From assembly GCF_038396675.1 (NCBI RefSeq), contig NC_088922.1:8311501-8375500 (forward strand): 64,000 nucleotides of DNA, given 5' to 3'. Below, piece after piece: positions 43,581 to 51,117 of this stretch (position 1 is its first letter; every line of letters starts with the position of its first letter). The position numbers and the translations under genes are program-made. Below the pieces are notes generated by a model, which was not told the origin of the DNA, ran no database searches, and saw nothing but the letters and a program-made list of their open reading frames with translations. The stretch is from Hydra vulgaris. Taxonomy: Eukaryota > Cnidaria > Hydrozoa > Anthoathecata > Hydridae.

Positions 43581-44078
43581 ATAAAAGAGGATCAATGGTC
43601 TCTTTACGAAGTAAAAGAGTTTAAATCACTCGAAATTACAGATATTCATGAATGGCCTTTTTATGAAACAAAAGATAGTGCTTGTTTTGATCTAAAATGC
43701 GCAAAGGATGTTATACTTCAACCACATCAACGTGTTTTAGTAAGTACTGGAGTGTATATCAGTAAAATCGATTCAAATTTAGCAGGACAGGTATATTCAA
43801 AATCAGGTATAGCTTACAAAAATGGCGTGGTAGTGTTTAATGCTCCAGGAATAATAGACGCTGATTATAAAGAGGAAATTAATGTCTTATTGATGAATCA
43901 TTCTGAAGAAAATTATGTTATTAAACGTGGAGATGCTATTGCTCAAATGGGATTTGTGAAAATGTTTAAAGCTGTAAAAAATGTAAAAGAATTTCATGGT
44001 TGTTGCTGTCGTGGAGTGAAAATGACAATGATTAAAGACATAAAAAGAAAGGGTGGTTTTGGTTTCACTGGAGACTAA
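43581..44078 (+). CDS. dUTPase (trimeric type; start codon not ATG)
   Basis: The five dUTPase motifs are present in order: SACFDLKCA, YSKSGIAYKNGV, PGIIDADYKEEINVLLMN, KRGDAIAQMGF and KRKGGFGFTGD at the very end. The enzyme hydrolyses dUTP to dUMP, keeping uracil out of DNA, and is common in DNA viruses. An insert with GCCCRGVKM lies before motif 5. The coding part starts soon after TTTTTTTTAGATAAATAAA, but no ATG is in frame. The position where ATG is expected (near 43581) reads ATA, so the start may be mutated or spliced. The length (~165 codons) is normal. Confidence 0.85.
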   Translation: MKEDQWSLYEVKEFKSLEITDIHEWPFYETKDSACFDLKCAKDVILQPHQRVLVSTGVYISKIDSNLAGQVYSKSGIAYKNGVVVFNAPGIIDADYKEEINVLLMNHSEENYVIKRGDAIAQMGFVKMFKAVKNVKEFHGCCCRGVKMTMIKDIKRKGGFGFTGD

Positions 44079-44122
44079 ATTTTTTATGTAATCTTTTTTT
44101 TTTGTTTAGATTAGTAAAAATT

Positions 44123-44719
44123 ATGGCTTCATTTATTTACATTGACAATCCGAGTTTTTTATTCAATAAATTATGTATTGGCAAAATAAAGAATTTAGAT
44201 TTTCGACTATCCGTGTTGGAAGAAATGCATCATAATAATGGTCATAGTTATCATCATAGTAATCATCATAATGGTCAAGGTTCTAAAATATGGAATTTTG
44301 AAAATTTTAAAGAGCAGTTAAAAGATGAAAGCAAGGCTTATTATAGTGTTCCTTGTTATTATAAAAATTATCAATTTTTAATGAAATTGAGTATCAATAT
44401 GAAATGTGATAATCATGAAGAAGAAGAAAATGGTTTATATATAATGATACGATCTACACCTTATGATGCAATATTAAAATGGCCTTTTATCAATCGTGTT
44501 ATTACTTTTAAAATATGTGGTCCTCATGGTGAACAAATAAAAAAAAGTTTTTCGTCTGAAAACAATGTGTCTTTTCAACGACCAGTCAAAGATCAAGAAA
44601 ATGTTGGTTATGGATATTGTAACCTTATAAAGACAGCAGACATAAACGATTATTTAATTGAAAATAATTTGTATATCAAATGTAAAATTAAGTTAATCAC
44701 GATTTACAATAACATTTGA
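44123..44719 (+). CDS. TRAF-C/MATH domain protein
   Basis: This intact frame of ~198 residues starts at ATG 44123 with leader GATTAGTAAAAATT. A short N-terminal part with a His-rich linker (HHNNGHSYHHSNHHNGQG) precedes a MATH/TRAF-C domain: KIWNFENFKEQL, YYSVPCYYKNYQFLMKL, the diagnostic YDAILKWPFINRVITFKI, NNVSFQRPVKDQENVGYGY, and a closing strand NLYIKCKIK. TRAF-C domains form trimers and bind receptor tails or adaptors. This one lacks zinc fingers and coiled coil, so it would be monomeric or a decoy. It is a second TRAF-like gene, diverged from the one at 30.9-32.0 kb, and sits directly behind the dUTPase. Confidence 0.85.
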   Translation: MASFIYIDNPSFLFNKLCIGKIKNLDFRLSVLEEMHHNNGHSYHHSNHHNGQGSKIWNFENFKEQLKDESKAYYSVPCYYKNYQFLMKLSINMKCDNHEEEENGLYIMIRSTPYDAILKWPFINRVITFKICGPHGEQIKKSFSSENNVSFQRPVKDQENVGYGYCNLIKTADINDYLIENNLYIKCKIKLITIYNNI

Positions 44720-44772
44720 AACATTTATCTGTATAATTTTTTTATATTTTTTTTAGATAACTAATTAAAAAA

Positions 44773-45183
44773 ATGGATAAACAATACGTTCTTTGGAACG
44801 CATGGAATGACATTAGAAAATTAGATTCCGATCAACATACTCGTTTAGAAATCATATTAGCGTTTATAGAAGACTGTCAAGTTATTTTATTTACTGAAGC
44901 ACTTGATAATATGATTAGAATAAAAATTAAATTTTATCAAACGTTTGGAACTATTCATCAAACTATTTCATTAAATTTCTATTTGGTTATTTTTGAAAAT
45001 ATTTATCATCAATGTAAAATTACAGAAAATCAAATTAAAAACATGTTATCATCATTTACTATAATAGATTATAGTATAGAAAAATATTTAACAGATGTAA
45101 AATTTATAGAAAAAAATTTTTTAGAATTATTAACTTTTGCTTATAAACATATTGAACATACAAGATTTAGTATAAAAATTTAA
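44773..45183 (+). CDS. Hypothetical helical protein
   Basis: This intact 136-residue frame follows acceptor TTTTTTTTAG and leader ATAACTAATTAAAAAA. It is rich in Ile, Leu and aromatic residues with regular helical spacing (RLEIILAFIEDCQVILF, NFYLVIFENIYHQC, NFLELLTFAYKHIEH). No membrane segment is obvious and no domain is known. An all-alpha death-fold is possible by composition, but no signature is present. Confidence 0.55.
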   Translation: MDKQYVLWNAWNDIRKLDSDQHTRLEIILAFIEDCQVILFTEALDNMIRIKIKFYQTFGTIHQTISLNFYLVIFENIYHQCKITENQIKNMLSSFTIIDYSIEKYLTDVKFIEKNFLELLTFAYKHIEHTRFSIKI

Positions 45184-45218
45184 TCAATTAACTGTATAAT
45201 TTTTTTTAAGATTAAGTA

Positions 45219-45721
45219 ATAAGAAATATAGATAATGAAAAATGGTCTGAAGATCGCATTTGGTTTGACAAAAGTTGTAAACTACATTATTCTGAAAAGG
45301 AATTGTGGAATAATTTAGAATTATTATCACCTGTATTTTATTTTCCTTTGTTGTCCTTGAAGAATTTTTTACCAAAGATGATCATCAAGATGGAATATTG
45401 GCTCAATTTGAAAAAATAACAGAAATTATAAATAAAAATAACGACCTGATCAAAAATCATCTCAATATACGTCATTTTTTAATGGAATTGTTAAATTACA
45501 TGAATATCATTTGCAATGTTGCAATTGAAGAAGACGAGTTTATTGTAACAAAAGAAAAAGAAGAATTTGCAAGAGGAGATGATGTCGTGTTCTCTTATAT
45601 AAAATCAAACGTAGACATGAAAAATTTTCATTATATTTCAAAGCACGAAGAAAGATTATTGTTAAAAAAAACAATTAAAAATTATTTTATGGCTACTCTT
45701 ATAAATATTTTTAACGAGTAA
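45219..45721 (+). CDS. Hypothetical protein (one frame shift, no clear ATG)
   Basis: An acceptor-like TTTTTTTTAAG is followed by AATAAGAAATATAG where ATG would be expected. The coding-like part NEKWSEDRIWFDKSCKLHY leads to a frame change near 45360. The second part (45398-45721 and slightly upstream) is intact and ends at TAA. It is helical with acidic patches (EEDEFIVTKEKEEFARGD). Family unknown. The start and middle suggest the same decay seen in other genes. Confidence 0.45.
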
Positions 45722-45786
45722 CCTATTTTTTTAAAGTTTTTTTTGTACTTTAAAACTTTGTGTTTTTTAGGTAAACTAATAAAAAA

Positions 45787-46317
45787 ATGGGTTTTCTTCA
45801 AGAATTTAAATGGATTTTAAATAGAAAATACATATCTCATAAATACAAAAAGTTGGATAAACTTAATGTAGATATTGCTGACGAATATAAAATAGTAAAA
45901 TATTTTGTTAAATATGGTAAAGATTTTAAAGATTTTGTTAAAAATTTTCACGACAACATTTTAAATAAACCAATAGATGAATTGAATAAATTAATACGAG
46001 AAGATGCTGAGAAAGATGGTTTTATAGACAGATTAAAAACTTTGCAACCGTATATGCAAGCCATGTACAAATTATTTACGACAAATCAAGAAAATATCGG
46101 ATGGCTTAAAAGAGAAATAGCAGTAGATAAAGAAAAACAAAAAGAAAAAGATGTCGCTATGTTCGATTATATTGAAAAAAATGTCCCTGAATTTCGCAAA
46201 GACATAATGAATCATTTTTCTTTTGTCAATAGGACCAAAAAAACAATACGTATTCGCGAAGAATTACAACGTTCTTTTTTAAAAACAATGGAATATTTGA
46301 GTACTTTTTTTGATTAA
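45787..46317 (+). CDS. Hypothetical helical protein
   Basis: This intact 176-residue frame has leader AAACTAATAAAAAA after TTTTTTAG. It is highly charged and helical (KYKKLDKLNVDIADEYKIV; NKPIDELNKLIREDAEKD; KEKQKEKDVAMFDYIEK). No Cys cluster or membrane part. It may form a long helical bundle or coiled coil. Family not recognised. Confidence 0.6.
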   Translation: MGFLQEFKWILNRKYISHKYKKLDKLNVDIADEYKIVKYFVKYGKDFKDFVKNFHDNILNKPIDELNKLIREDAEKDGFIDRLKTLQPYMQAMYKLFTTNQENIGWLKREIAVDKEKQKEKDVAMFDYIEKNVPEFRKDIMNHFSFVNRTKKTIRIREELQRSFLKTMEYLSTFFD

Positions 46318-46354
46318 ATTTTTGTATTTTTTTCTTTAGATTACATAAAAAAAA

Positions 46355-46540
46355 ATGGTAAAATTAACAGTACGAGCAACTAATAGCTTTATGACACCTG
46401 TTGTTACCACATCACGTTATATAGAACTATGTGTAAATTCTCAAAAAACTAAAATTTTTTATGTAACGAACGAACCAACGAAAAACTTTTATAATTTTTA
46501 TTGTATTTTTTTAGATTACATAATAAAAAATGTCTTTTAA
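46355..46540 (+). CDS. Small hypothetical protein
   Basis: ATG at 46355 follows TTTTTCTTTAGATTACATAAAAAAAA. The plausible coding part is about 48 residues (VKLTVRATNSFMTPVV, YIELCVNSQKTKIFYV). The last ~15 codons run into the pyrimidine tract and leader of the next gene, so the true stop has probably been lost by a one-base change near 46485. Function unknown. Confidence 0.4.
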   Translation: MVKLTVRATNSFMTPVVTTSRYIELCVNSQKTKIFYVTNEPTKNFYNFYCIFLDYIIKNVF

Positions 46541-46778
46541 TCTTCAAGTCAATAATCTCATCACAAAACTTTTATTATCAACAGCTGTTATTCACGATCA
46601 AACTCAAACGATTGGGAGGTTATTGGATGAAGCAGAATCTTGTCCGAAAGAAACTTGTAGAGGCTTAAGTACTTGTGAATCTTGCAAAGAAACATACGAA
46701 TTTGTGCGACGTCATATTCATGAAGAAAATATTAAAAAAACTGTACTTGAAATGTTTGAAAATTATACTTTATTATAA
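46530..46778 (+). CDS. CxC..C family small protein 1
   Basis: This intact 82-residue frame has leader ATTACATAATAAAAA. A helical N-terminus (LITKLLLSTAVIHDQTQTIG) leads to a Cys cluster (CPKETCRGLSTCESCKETY) and a C-terminal helix. The same layout, helix then CxC..CxxC then helix, recurs in the genes at 47135, 47916, 48200 and 48453. They form a tandemly amplified family of probable zinc-binding miniproteins. The function is unknown. Confidence 0.6.
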   Translation: MSFNLQVNNLITKLLLSTAVIHDQTQTIGRLLDEAESCPKETCRGLSTCESCKETYEFVRRHIHEENIKKTVLEMFENYTLL

Positions 46779-46829
46779 ATTTTTTTGTAATTATTTTTTT
46801 GTCAATATTTTAGGTTACATAATAAAAAA

Positions 46830-47105
46830 ATGGATGTGGTTTGTGAATTTGAAATTGTTAAAAACAAAGAAGGAAGCTTTGACAACAACGTTGTTCGTTA
46901 CAGCAATGTTCCTCAAGATTTTACAAGACTAACTTATTTGAATTCTAAAGATTTTTTTATGAATGAAATGTCTTAAGAAGAATTTGACGAATTTGTAAAA
47001 CAAGTGCGACAAATCAAACCTAAAAAACTGAAAAAATATTCAGAAGAAAAAATTTTTAAAAAAGGAAAAAGAACTTTTATTAGAAAGTCGAATTGTTATT
47101 TTTAG
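46830..47105 (+). CDS. Small hypothetical protein (one in-frame stop)
   Basis: ATG at 46830 follows TATTTTAG and leader GTTACATAATAAAAAA. The frame MDVVCEFEIVKNKEGSF... reaches an in-frame TAA at 46974-46976, then continues with EEFDEFVKQVRQIKPKKL and a basic end to TAG at 47103-47105. Both parts have coding character in one frame. No domain recognised. Confidence 0.5.
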
Positions 47106-47134
47106 GTCGGTGATTTAGTGAAAAGGATTTTGAA

Positions 47135-47345
47135 ATGTGTGAAAAAGTATCAATAAAAATAGGAATTACAAAAACATTACTCAAAGTTATTTGTAAAATA
47201 CGTGATTTTGTTTAAGATGCTTTATGTAAAATAGCTCAATGTGAATGTTCCCTCATTGGGTATTTTGTAATTTAAATGCTTGTCACATTTATGTTGAATT
47301 AAGAAGAATTTTTGGTTATAATTTTTTCGGTAGAATTTTTAAAAA
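47135..47345 (+). pseudogene. CxC..C family copy, decayed
   Basis: ATG at 47135 opens MCEKVSIKIGITKTLLKV, reaches TAA at 47213-47215, then LCKIAQCEC. A frame change near 47255 leads to FCNLNACHIYVELRRIFG. The order of helix, CxC and later Cys matches the paralogues at 47916 and 48200, so this is a broken member. It lacks the clear leader of the others. Confidence 0.45.
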
Positions 47346-47377
47346 AATTTTTTTTTTTTTAGATTACATAATAAAAA

Positions 47378-47686
47378 ATGTCAACCTTGAAAAATTTCGA
47401 TTCAAGTAAAGATTTTGTTGAATATGCTGCCATCAAAGAATTTGTTACAAGTTACAGTGATGATTATGTCAGAACTTTGGAAGAATTTGATATTGTTAGA
47501 GAAGTAGTCAAGAAAGATCTCGATTTTGATGATTTTTTAGAATATGTTGCAAATTCTGATCCAAGTGGTGAATTAAAAAGAAAAATGCTTTCAACAGACG
47601 ACTGTGATTCTATTCCATGTAAGACTCTTCTACAACTTGTTGATTTTCAAGATAAAGCATGTGCTAGTTGTCGAGAGATATATTAA
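47378..47686 (+). CDS. Acidic small protein
   Basis: This intact 102-residue frame has the standard leader ATTACATAATAAAAA behind a long T tract and TAG. The N-terminal two thirds are acidic and helical (SKDFVEYAAIKEFVTSY; VREVVKKDLDFDDFLEYV). The end carries a loose Cys set (DDCDSIPCKTLL, DKACASCREIY). It may be a distant member of the CxC..C family. Function unknown. Confidence 0.55.
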   Translation: MSTLKNFDSSKDFVEYAAIKEFVTSYSDDYVRTLEEFDIVREVVKKDLDFDDFLEYVANSDPSGELKRKMLSTDDCDSIPCKTLLQLVDFQDKACASCREIY

Positions 47687-47797
47687 AATTTAAATATATA
47701 TATTTACGTCAACGATTTTATAATTAAATTTCAAATGGAAACTACTAAATAATTTTTATATTTTTATATTAAATTTTTTTTAGATTACATTATAAAA

Positions 47798-47860
47798 ATG
47801 GAAAAAAATATAATGTTGGCTCGTAAAAAATTGGGATTGAGCGAAATTTTTCTATATTGA
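47798..47860 (+). pseudogene. Truncated CxC..C family copy
   Basis: A standard acceptor and leader (TTTTTTTTAGATTACATTATAAAA) precede an ATG whose frame (MEKNIMLARKKLGLSEIF) resembles the start of the 48200 gene but stops at TGA after 20 codons. The gene body is missing. Confidence 0.5.
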
Positions 47861-47915
47861 ATTTTGATTAAATTTTGTATACATTTTTTTGTTTTTTTTT
47901 AGATTACATAAAAAA

Positions 47916-48152
47916 ATGGAAACTAATACAATAAAAATAAATACAACGACAATTGATACAAAGTCGGTAGCATATAAATTGGGTATACCAGAATATACGT
48001 TAATAGAAAATTTACACTGGGTTAGAAGTCAAATTTTGAGTTTGTTATCGTGTCCATGTACAAGGAACAACATGTGTTTAAATTGTCAAACGATCAAAGA
48101 TGTTATTGGATTGCATCGCTCTATTTATTTAGATAAATGGCCAAAAATTTGA
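47916..48152 (+). CDS. CxC..C family small protein 2
   Basis: This intact frame of 78 residues has leader ATTACATAAAAAA. It contains YKLGIPEYTLIENL, then the Cys core SCPCTRNNMCLNCQTIKDVI, then a short helical end. The Cys core fits a single zinc knuckle. It is closest to the 48200 gene (shared SQIL, CPC and TIKDVI strings). Tandem duplication is evident. Confidence 0.6.
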   Translation: METNTIKINTTTIDTKSVAYKLGIPEYTLIENLHWVRSQILSLLSCPCTRNNMCLNCQTIKDVIGLHRSIYLDKWPKI

Positions 48153-48199
48153 AAAAATTTATTGTAATTTTTTTATATTTTTTTTAGATTACATAAAAA

Positions 48200-48448
48200 A
48201 TGGAAAATAATATAATGATGAATGGAAAAAAATTAGATTTAACAGAAGATTTATTAAAAAAAATTATTGAATATCGTCAAAGTCAAATTTTGAGATTGTC
48301 AGTGTGTCCATGTCAAAGGTTATGTTCAAATTGTAAAACGATCAAAGATGTGATTATATTTATCGAACGCCATTTATGGATGAAAATAAACACTTTTTTA
48401 TATTTTGTTAATAATTTTTTGTTGTCAATTTTTAGATTACATAATTAA
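48200..48448 (+). CDS. CxC..C family small protein 3
   Basis: ATG at 48200 follows TTTTTTTTAGATTACATAAAAA. The family pattern is clear: KKLDLTEDLLKKIIEYRQSQ, VCPCQRLCSNCKTIKDVI, then a helix. The last ~25 codons run through the T-rich spacer of the next gene, so the normal stop was probably lost near 48385. It is likely functional up to the Cys core. Confidence 0.55.
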   Translation: MENNIMMNGKKLDLTEDLLKKIIEYRQSQILRLSVCPCQRLCSNCKTIKDVIIFIERHLWMKINTFLYFVNNFLLSIFRLHN

Positions 48449-48452
48449 AAAA

Positions 48453-48824
48453 ATGGAAATGAAACTAGATGACATTATATTAAAAGCTTCAAAAAAAATG
48501 GATTTAACTAAAGAACAACTCTTGGAAATTTATGAAAATCAACAAAAAAGGATTGATTTTTTAGCCGAATGTCAACGTCAAGAATACGACGAATATAATT
48601 TTCTTTGTTTGAGTTGTGATTATTCTGTGGATACAGTAAAAGAATTTTACAACATGATAGTATAAGCTTCTAACAAGCTTGGTTTATCGGTGGATTTATT
48701 AAACAAAACTTTTCATATTTATAAATACGAAATACGTGAGTTAGCTAGTTGTAATTGTGTTTTGGAACAAATGTGTGATGATTGTAAATTTAAAAAATTT
48801 TTGGTTTATCGATGGATTCATTAA
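48453..48824 (+). CDS. CxC..C family, two-domain copy with in-frame stop
   Basis: ATG at 48453 starts a first family unit (ILKASKKMDLTKEQLLEIY, then Cys residues in CQRQEYDEYNFLCLSC). An in-frame TAA at 48663-48665 separates it from a second unit in the same frame (ASNKLGLSVDLLNKTFHIY, then SCNCVLEQMCDDC) ending at TAA 48822-48824. The tandem units show internal duplication. The stop position aligns with Lys in the first unit. Whether the second unit is translated is open. Confidence 0.55.
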
Positions 48825-48891
48825 ATAAAGTAATCATCTGTTTTCTTTATTTCATTTTTTAACAATATTTTTTTTAGATTACATAATAAAA

Positions 48892-49347
48892 ATGGAATTA
48901 ACAGAAAATGATTTGGATTTTTAAATGAAAAGCATATACAAATTCAATCAAGTTCACCCAGCTACTTCGGAAGAAATTTGAATGTATGCGATTACTTCAA
49001 GACAAATTTTATGCCATCATTGTAAATGGTATTATTTGAAATACAAGTGGGATGGATTTTTCAATGAAGAAATGAAAAGAATACCTTTTATATTGATTTT
49101 GATGGTCTCTCAATATATTAAAACTCATTATCATGTTTATTTAAATTTAAATTTTGAAAGTTTTTATGATTTTTATAAAATGTTATCTAAAGAAGATTTA
49201 TTAAATCATGTAAAAGAAAAATGTGTAGAAATTGAAAATTGTAAACATTATTTAAACGAATGTGAAGAGTGCGATGAATATAGATATTCTGATAGGGTAA
49301 GTTGTTCGTTTATATATTGTGAAAAATGTTTTGATTCAGTATATTGA
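48892..49347 (+). CDS. Cys-rich hypothetical protein (two in-frame stops)
   Basis: The standard leader ATTACATAATAAAA precedes ATG at 48892. The frame meets TAA at 48922-48924 and TGA at 48979-48981, then is open to 49347. The open part has RQILCHHCKWYYLKYKW, a helical middle, and a Cys-rich end (NECEECDEYRYSDRVSC; CEKCFDSVY). The start suggests decay of the N-terminus, or a downstream ATG (48982) may be used. Probable zinc binder; function unknown. Confidence 0.45.
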
Positions 49348-49365
49348 TTGTAATTTTTTTTTTAG

Positions 49366-49584
49366 ATGAATAAAATAAATGAAAACAAAAACTTGTTGGA
49401 GTTATTAAACAATCATAACACACAAATAAATGTAGTAAACGAGAATGAAATGTTAGCTGTGAAATTTTTATTACTTGTTAATGGGAACAATTTTTCAACT
49501 CGATTAGAAAAACTTTTCAATAGGAGCATTATGTTTATGATACTTTTTATAAAATACGGTGTAATGTATTTATATTCCAAATGA
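49366..49584 (+). CDS. Small tail-anchored protein, copy 1
   Basis: ATG at 49366 lies immediately after TTTTTTTTTTAG. The 72-residue product has an Asn-rich helical N-terminus (NKNLLELLNNHNTQINVV) and a C-terminal hydrophobic segment ending FIKYGVMYLYSK. The next gene encodes a close relative with the same ending. Probably membrane-anchored at the C-terminus. Unknown function. Confidence 0.5.
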   Translation: MNKINENKNLLELLNNHNTQINVVNENEMLAVKFLLLVNGNNFSTRLEKLFNRSIMFMILFIKYGVMYLYSK

Positions 49585-49623
49585 AATTTTTTTTAGATAA
49601 ATAATATTAATGAAAATAAAAAA

Positions 49624-49827
49624 ATGTTGGAAAAGATCATAAATATGAATTCTTTGGTGAAAGAAAATTGCGAAACTTTAACTGCCGACGAAATAGCATC
49701 TTTAAAATTTTTGCTAAATGAAAACGATAGTGACTTTTTATTTAAAATACGAACAAATTTAAATTTTCAACTTATTTTTTTGTTCTTTTTTATCAAGTAT
49801 ACTTATATGTACTTTTATTCAAAATAA
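49624..49827 (+). CDS. Small tail-anchored protein, copy 2
   Basis: This paralogue of the preceding gene has LTADEIASLKFLLNENDSD, then a hydrophobic tail (LIFLFFFIKYTYMYFYSK). An upstream in-phase ATG near 49610 is possible. The leader is GATAAATAATATTAATG after TTTTTTTTAG. Intact at 67 residues. Confidence 0.5.
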   Translation: MLEKIINMNSLVKENCETLTADEIASLKFLLNENDSDFLFKIRTNLNFQLIFLFFFIKYTYMYFYSK

Positions 49828-49860
49828 AAATACGTTCTTTGTAAGTAAATAAAAAAAAAT

Positions 49861-51094
49861 ATGTTATCTTTGCAACAACAAAAAGCACTTCAATGGCATG
49901 ATGAAGGAAAAAACTTTTTTATTACTGGTGGCGCTGGATGTGGAAAAAGTTATATTGTCAACCAAATTGCTCAAAGTGAACAAATTTATAAAACAATACA
50001 TATTACTGCGAGTACAGGAAAAGCAGCTTATTTAATCAATGATGTCACAATACATGCTTTTGCTGGTGTATAGAAACTGGTGTTAAAAGTGTAGGTTATT
50101 ATAAACGTCATATGCATCCAGACATTAAAAAAACGTGGTTGGAAACTGATGTTTTAATTATTGATGAAATTTCAATGATTAACGCTTCAACATTTGATTT
50201 ATTACATTTAATAGCTTGTGAAATTAGACAATGTTATGATGAATTATTTGGTGGTGTACAAGTTATTGCTTGTTATGATTTTTTTCAGTTGCCACCTGTC
50301 ACAGGACAATTTGTTTTTAAATCACAAATATGGCAACACTACATGAGGGAAGTGTTGGTTTTAACTCAATGCTTTAGACAAAAAAAGGATAAACATTTTT
50401 TTGGAGCTTTAAATGAAATACGTTTTAGTTAAGTTTCAGACCAAACTATTGATTATTTTATGACGCGTTGTTTTGAAATAGATGAAAATTTAAACTCTAA
50501 CTATACGAGATTATTTTTTAGACATATTGAAGAGGATGTTTATAACAATCAAAAAATGGAGACTATCAAACAAGAAGGGTTTTGGTTTTATGCTAAAAAT
50601 GTTATTAAAAATCGAAATATTCCATGCGCGTTTCAAATTCCAGCAGCTGTTTATCTTAAATAGGTGCTATTGCTATGCTTGTAAGAAATATTAATGTGGA
50701 AGTAGGTTTGTGCAATGGTACTATTGGTACAGTCCTTTTAATAGAAAATAATGCAGTTTGGGTTAATATGAATAAAAAAGAAGTCAAAATTGAGTGTGTC
50801 AAAGAAGAAATTTTAGATTGCTCTCATGCTGTCGTAGGCTCAAGATTTGGTTTACCTTTAAAATTAGCATTTTCTTTTACTGTTCATAAAGCTCAAGGAA
50901 GAACAATGAATAAAGCCATTGTTCAATTTAATTCAAAGGCATTTATTAATAGTCTTTATTATGTTTCTTTTTCACGAGTTTGTAATATTAATGATATATT
51001 TATAATTATTAATAATAAATATGATTTACGAACACTATTTAAAAGTATTACTGTTGATTCTGATGTTTTGGAATTTTATAAAAAATACATGTAA
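49861..51094 (+). CDS. PIF1-type DNA helicase (two frame shifts, one in-frame stop)
   Basis: The N-terminal part has the Walker A motif in FITGGAGCGKSYIV and motif Ia (ITASTGKAA). After a frame change near 50070 come Walker B (VLIIDEISMI), then FGGVQVIACYDFFQLPP and VLTQCFRQ, fitting superfamily 1B motifs III and IV. TAA interrupts at 50430-50432, and a further frame change is near 50660. The C-terminal part has FTVHKAQGRTMNKAIVQF and YVSFSRV, motifs V and VI. PIF1 helicases unwind DNA 5'-3' and assist polymerases. The gene lies just upstream of the polymerase. A Helitron origin is unlikely, as no Rep domain is present. The breaks would abolish a full-length product. Confidence 0.85.
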
Positions 51095-51117
51095 ATTTTT
51101 TTTAGATCATTAAAAAA

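Larger units (their letters stand above)
46320..49365 (+). promoter_or_regulatory. Repeated acceptor-plus-leader motif before each small gene
   Basis: Within this stretch the string T-tract, AG, ATTACATAATAAAAA, ATG (or a close variant) precedes the genes at 46355, 46530, 46830, 47378, 47798, 47916, 48200, 48453 and 48892. Outside it, variants occur before 43581, 44123, 44773, 45787, 49366, 49624 and 51118, and on the minus strand before 28090, 28990, 29468, 30221, 30805, 32012, 32269, 32739, 33103 and 33992. The pyrimidine run plus AG is a 3' splice-site pattern, suggesting cis- or spliced-leader trans-splicing. Confidence 0.65.

Noticed and set aside
49861..51094. Helitron
   Set aside because: The PIF1-type helicase has no Rep/HUH domain beside it. 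It sits next to a family B polymerase and follows the element's gene layout.
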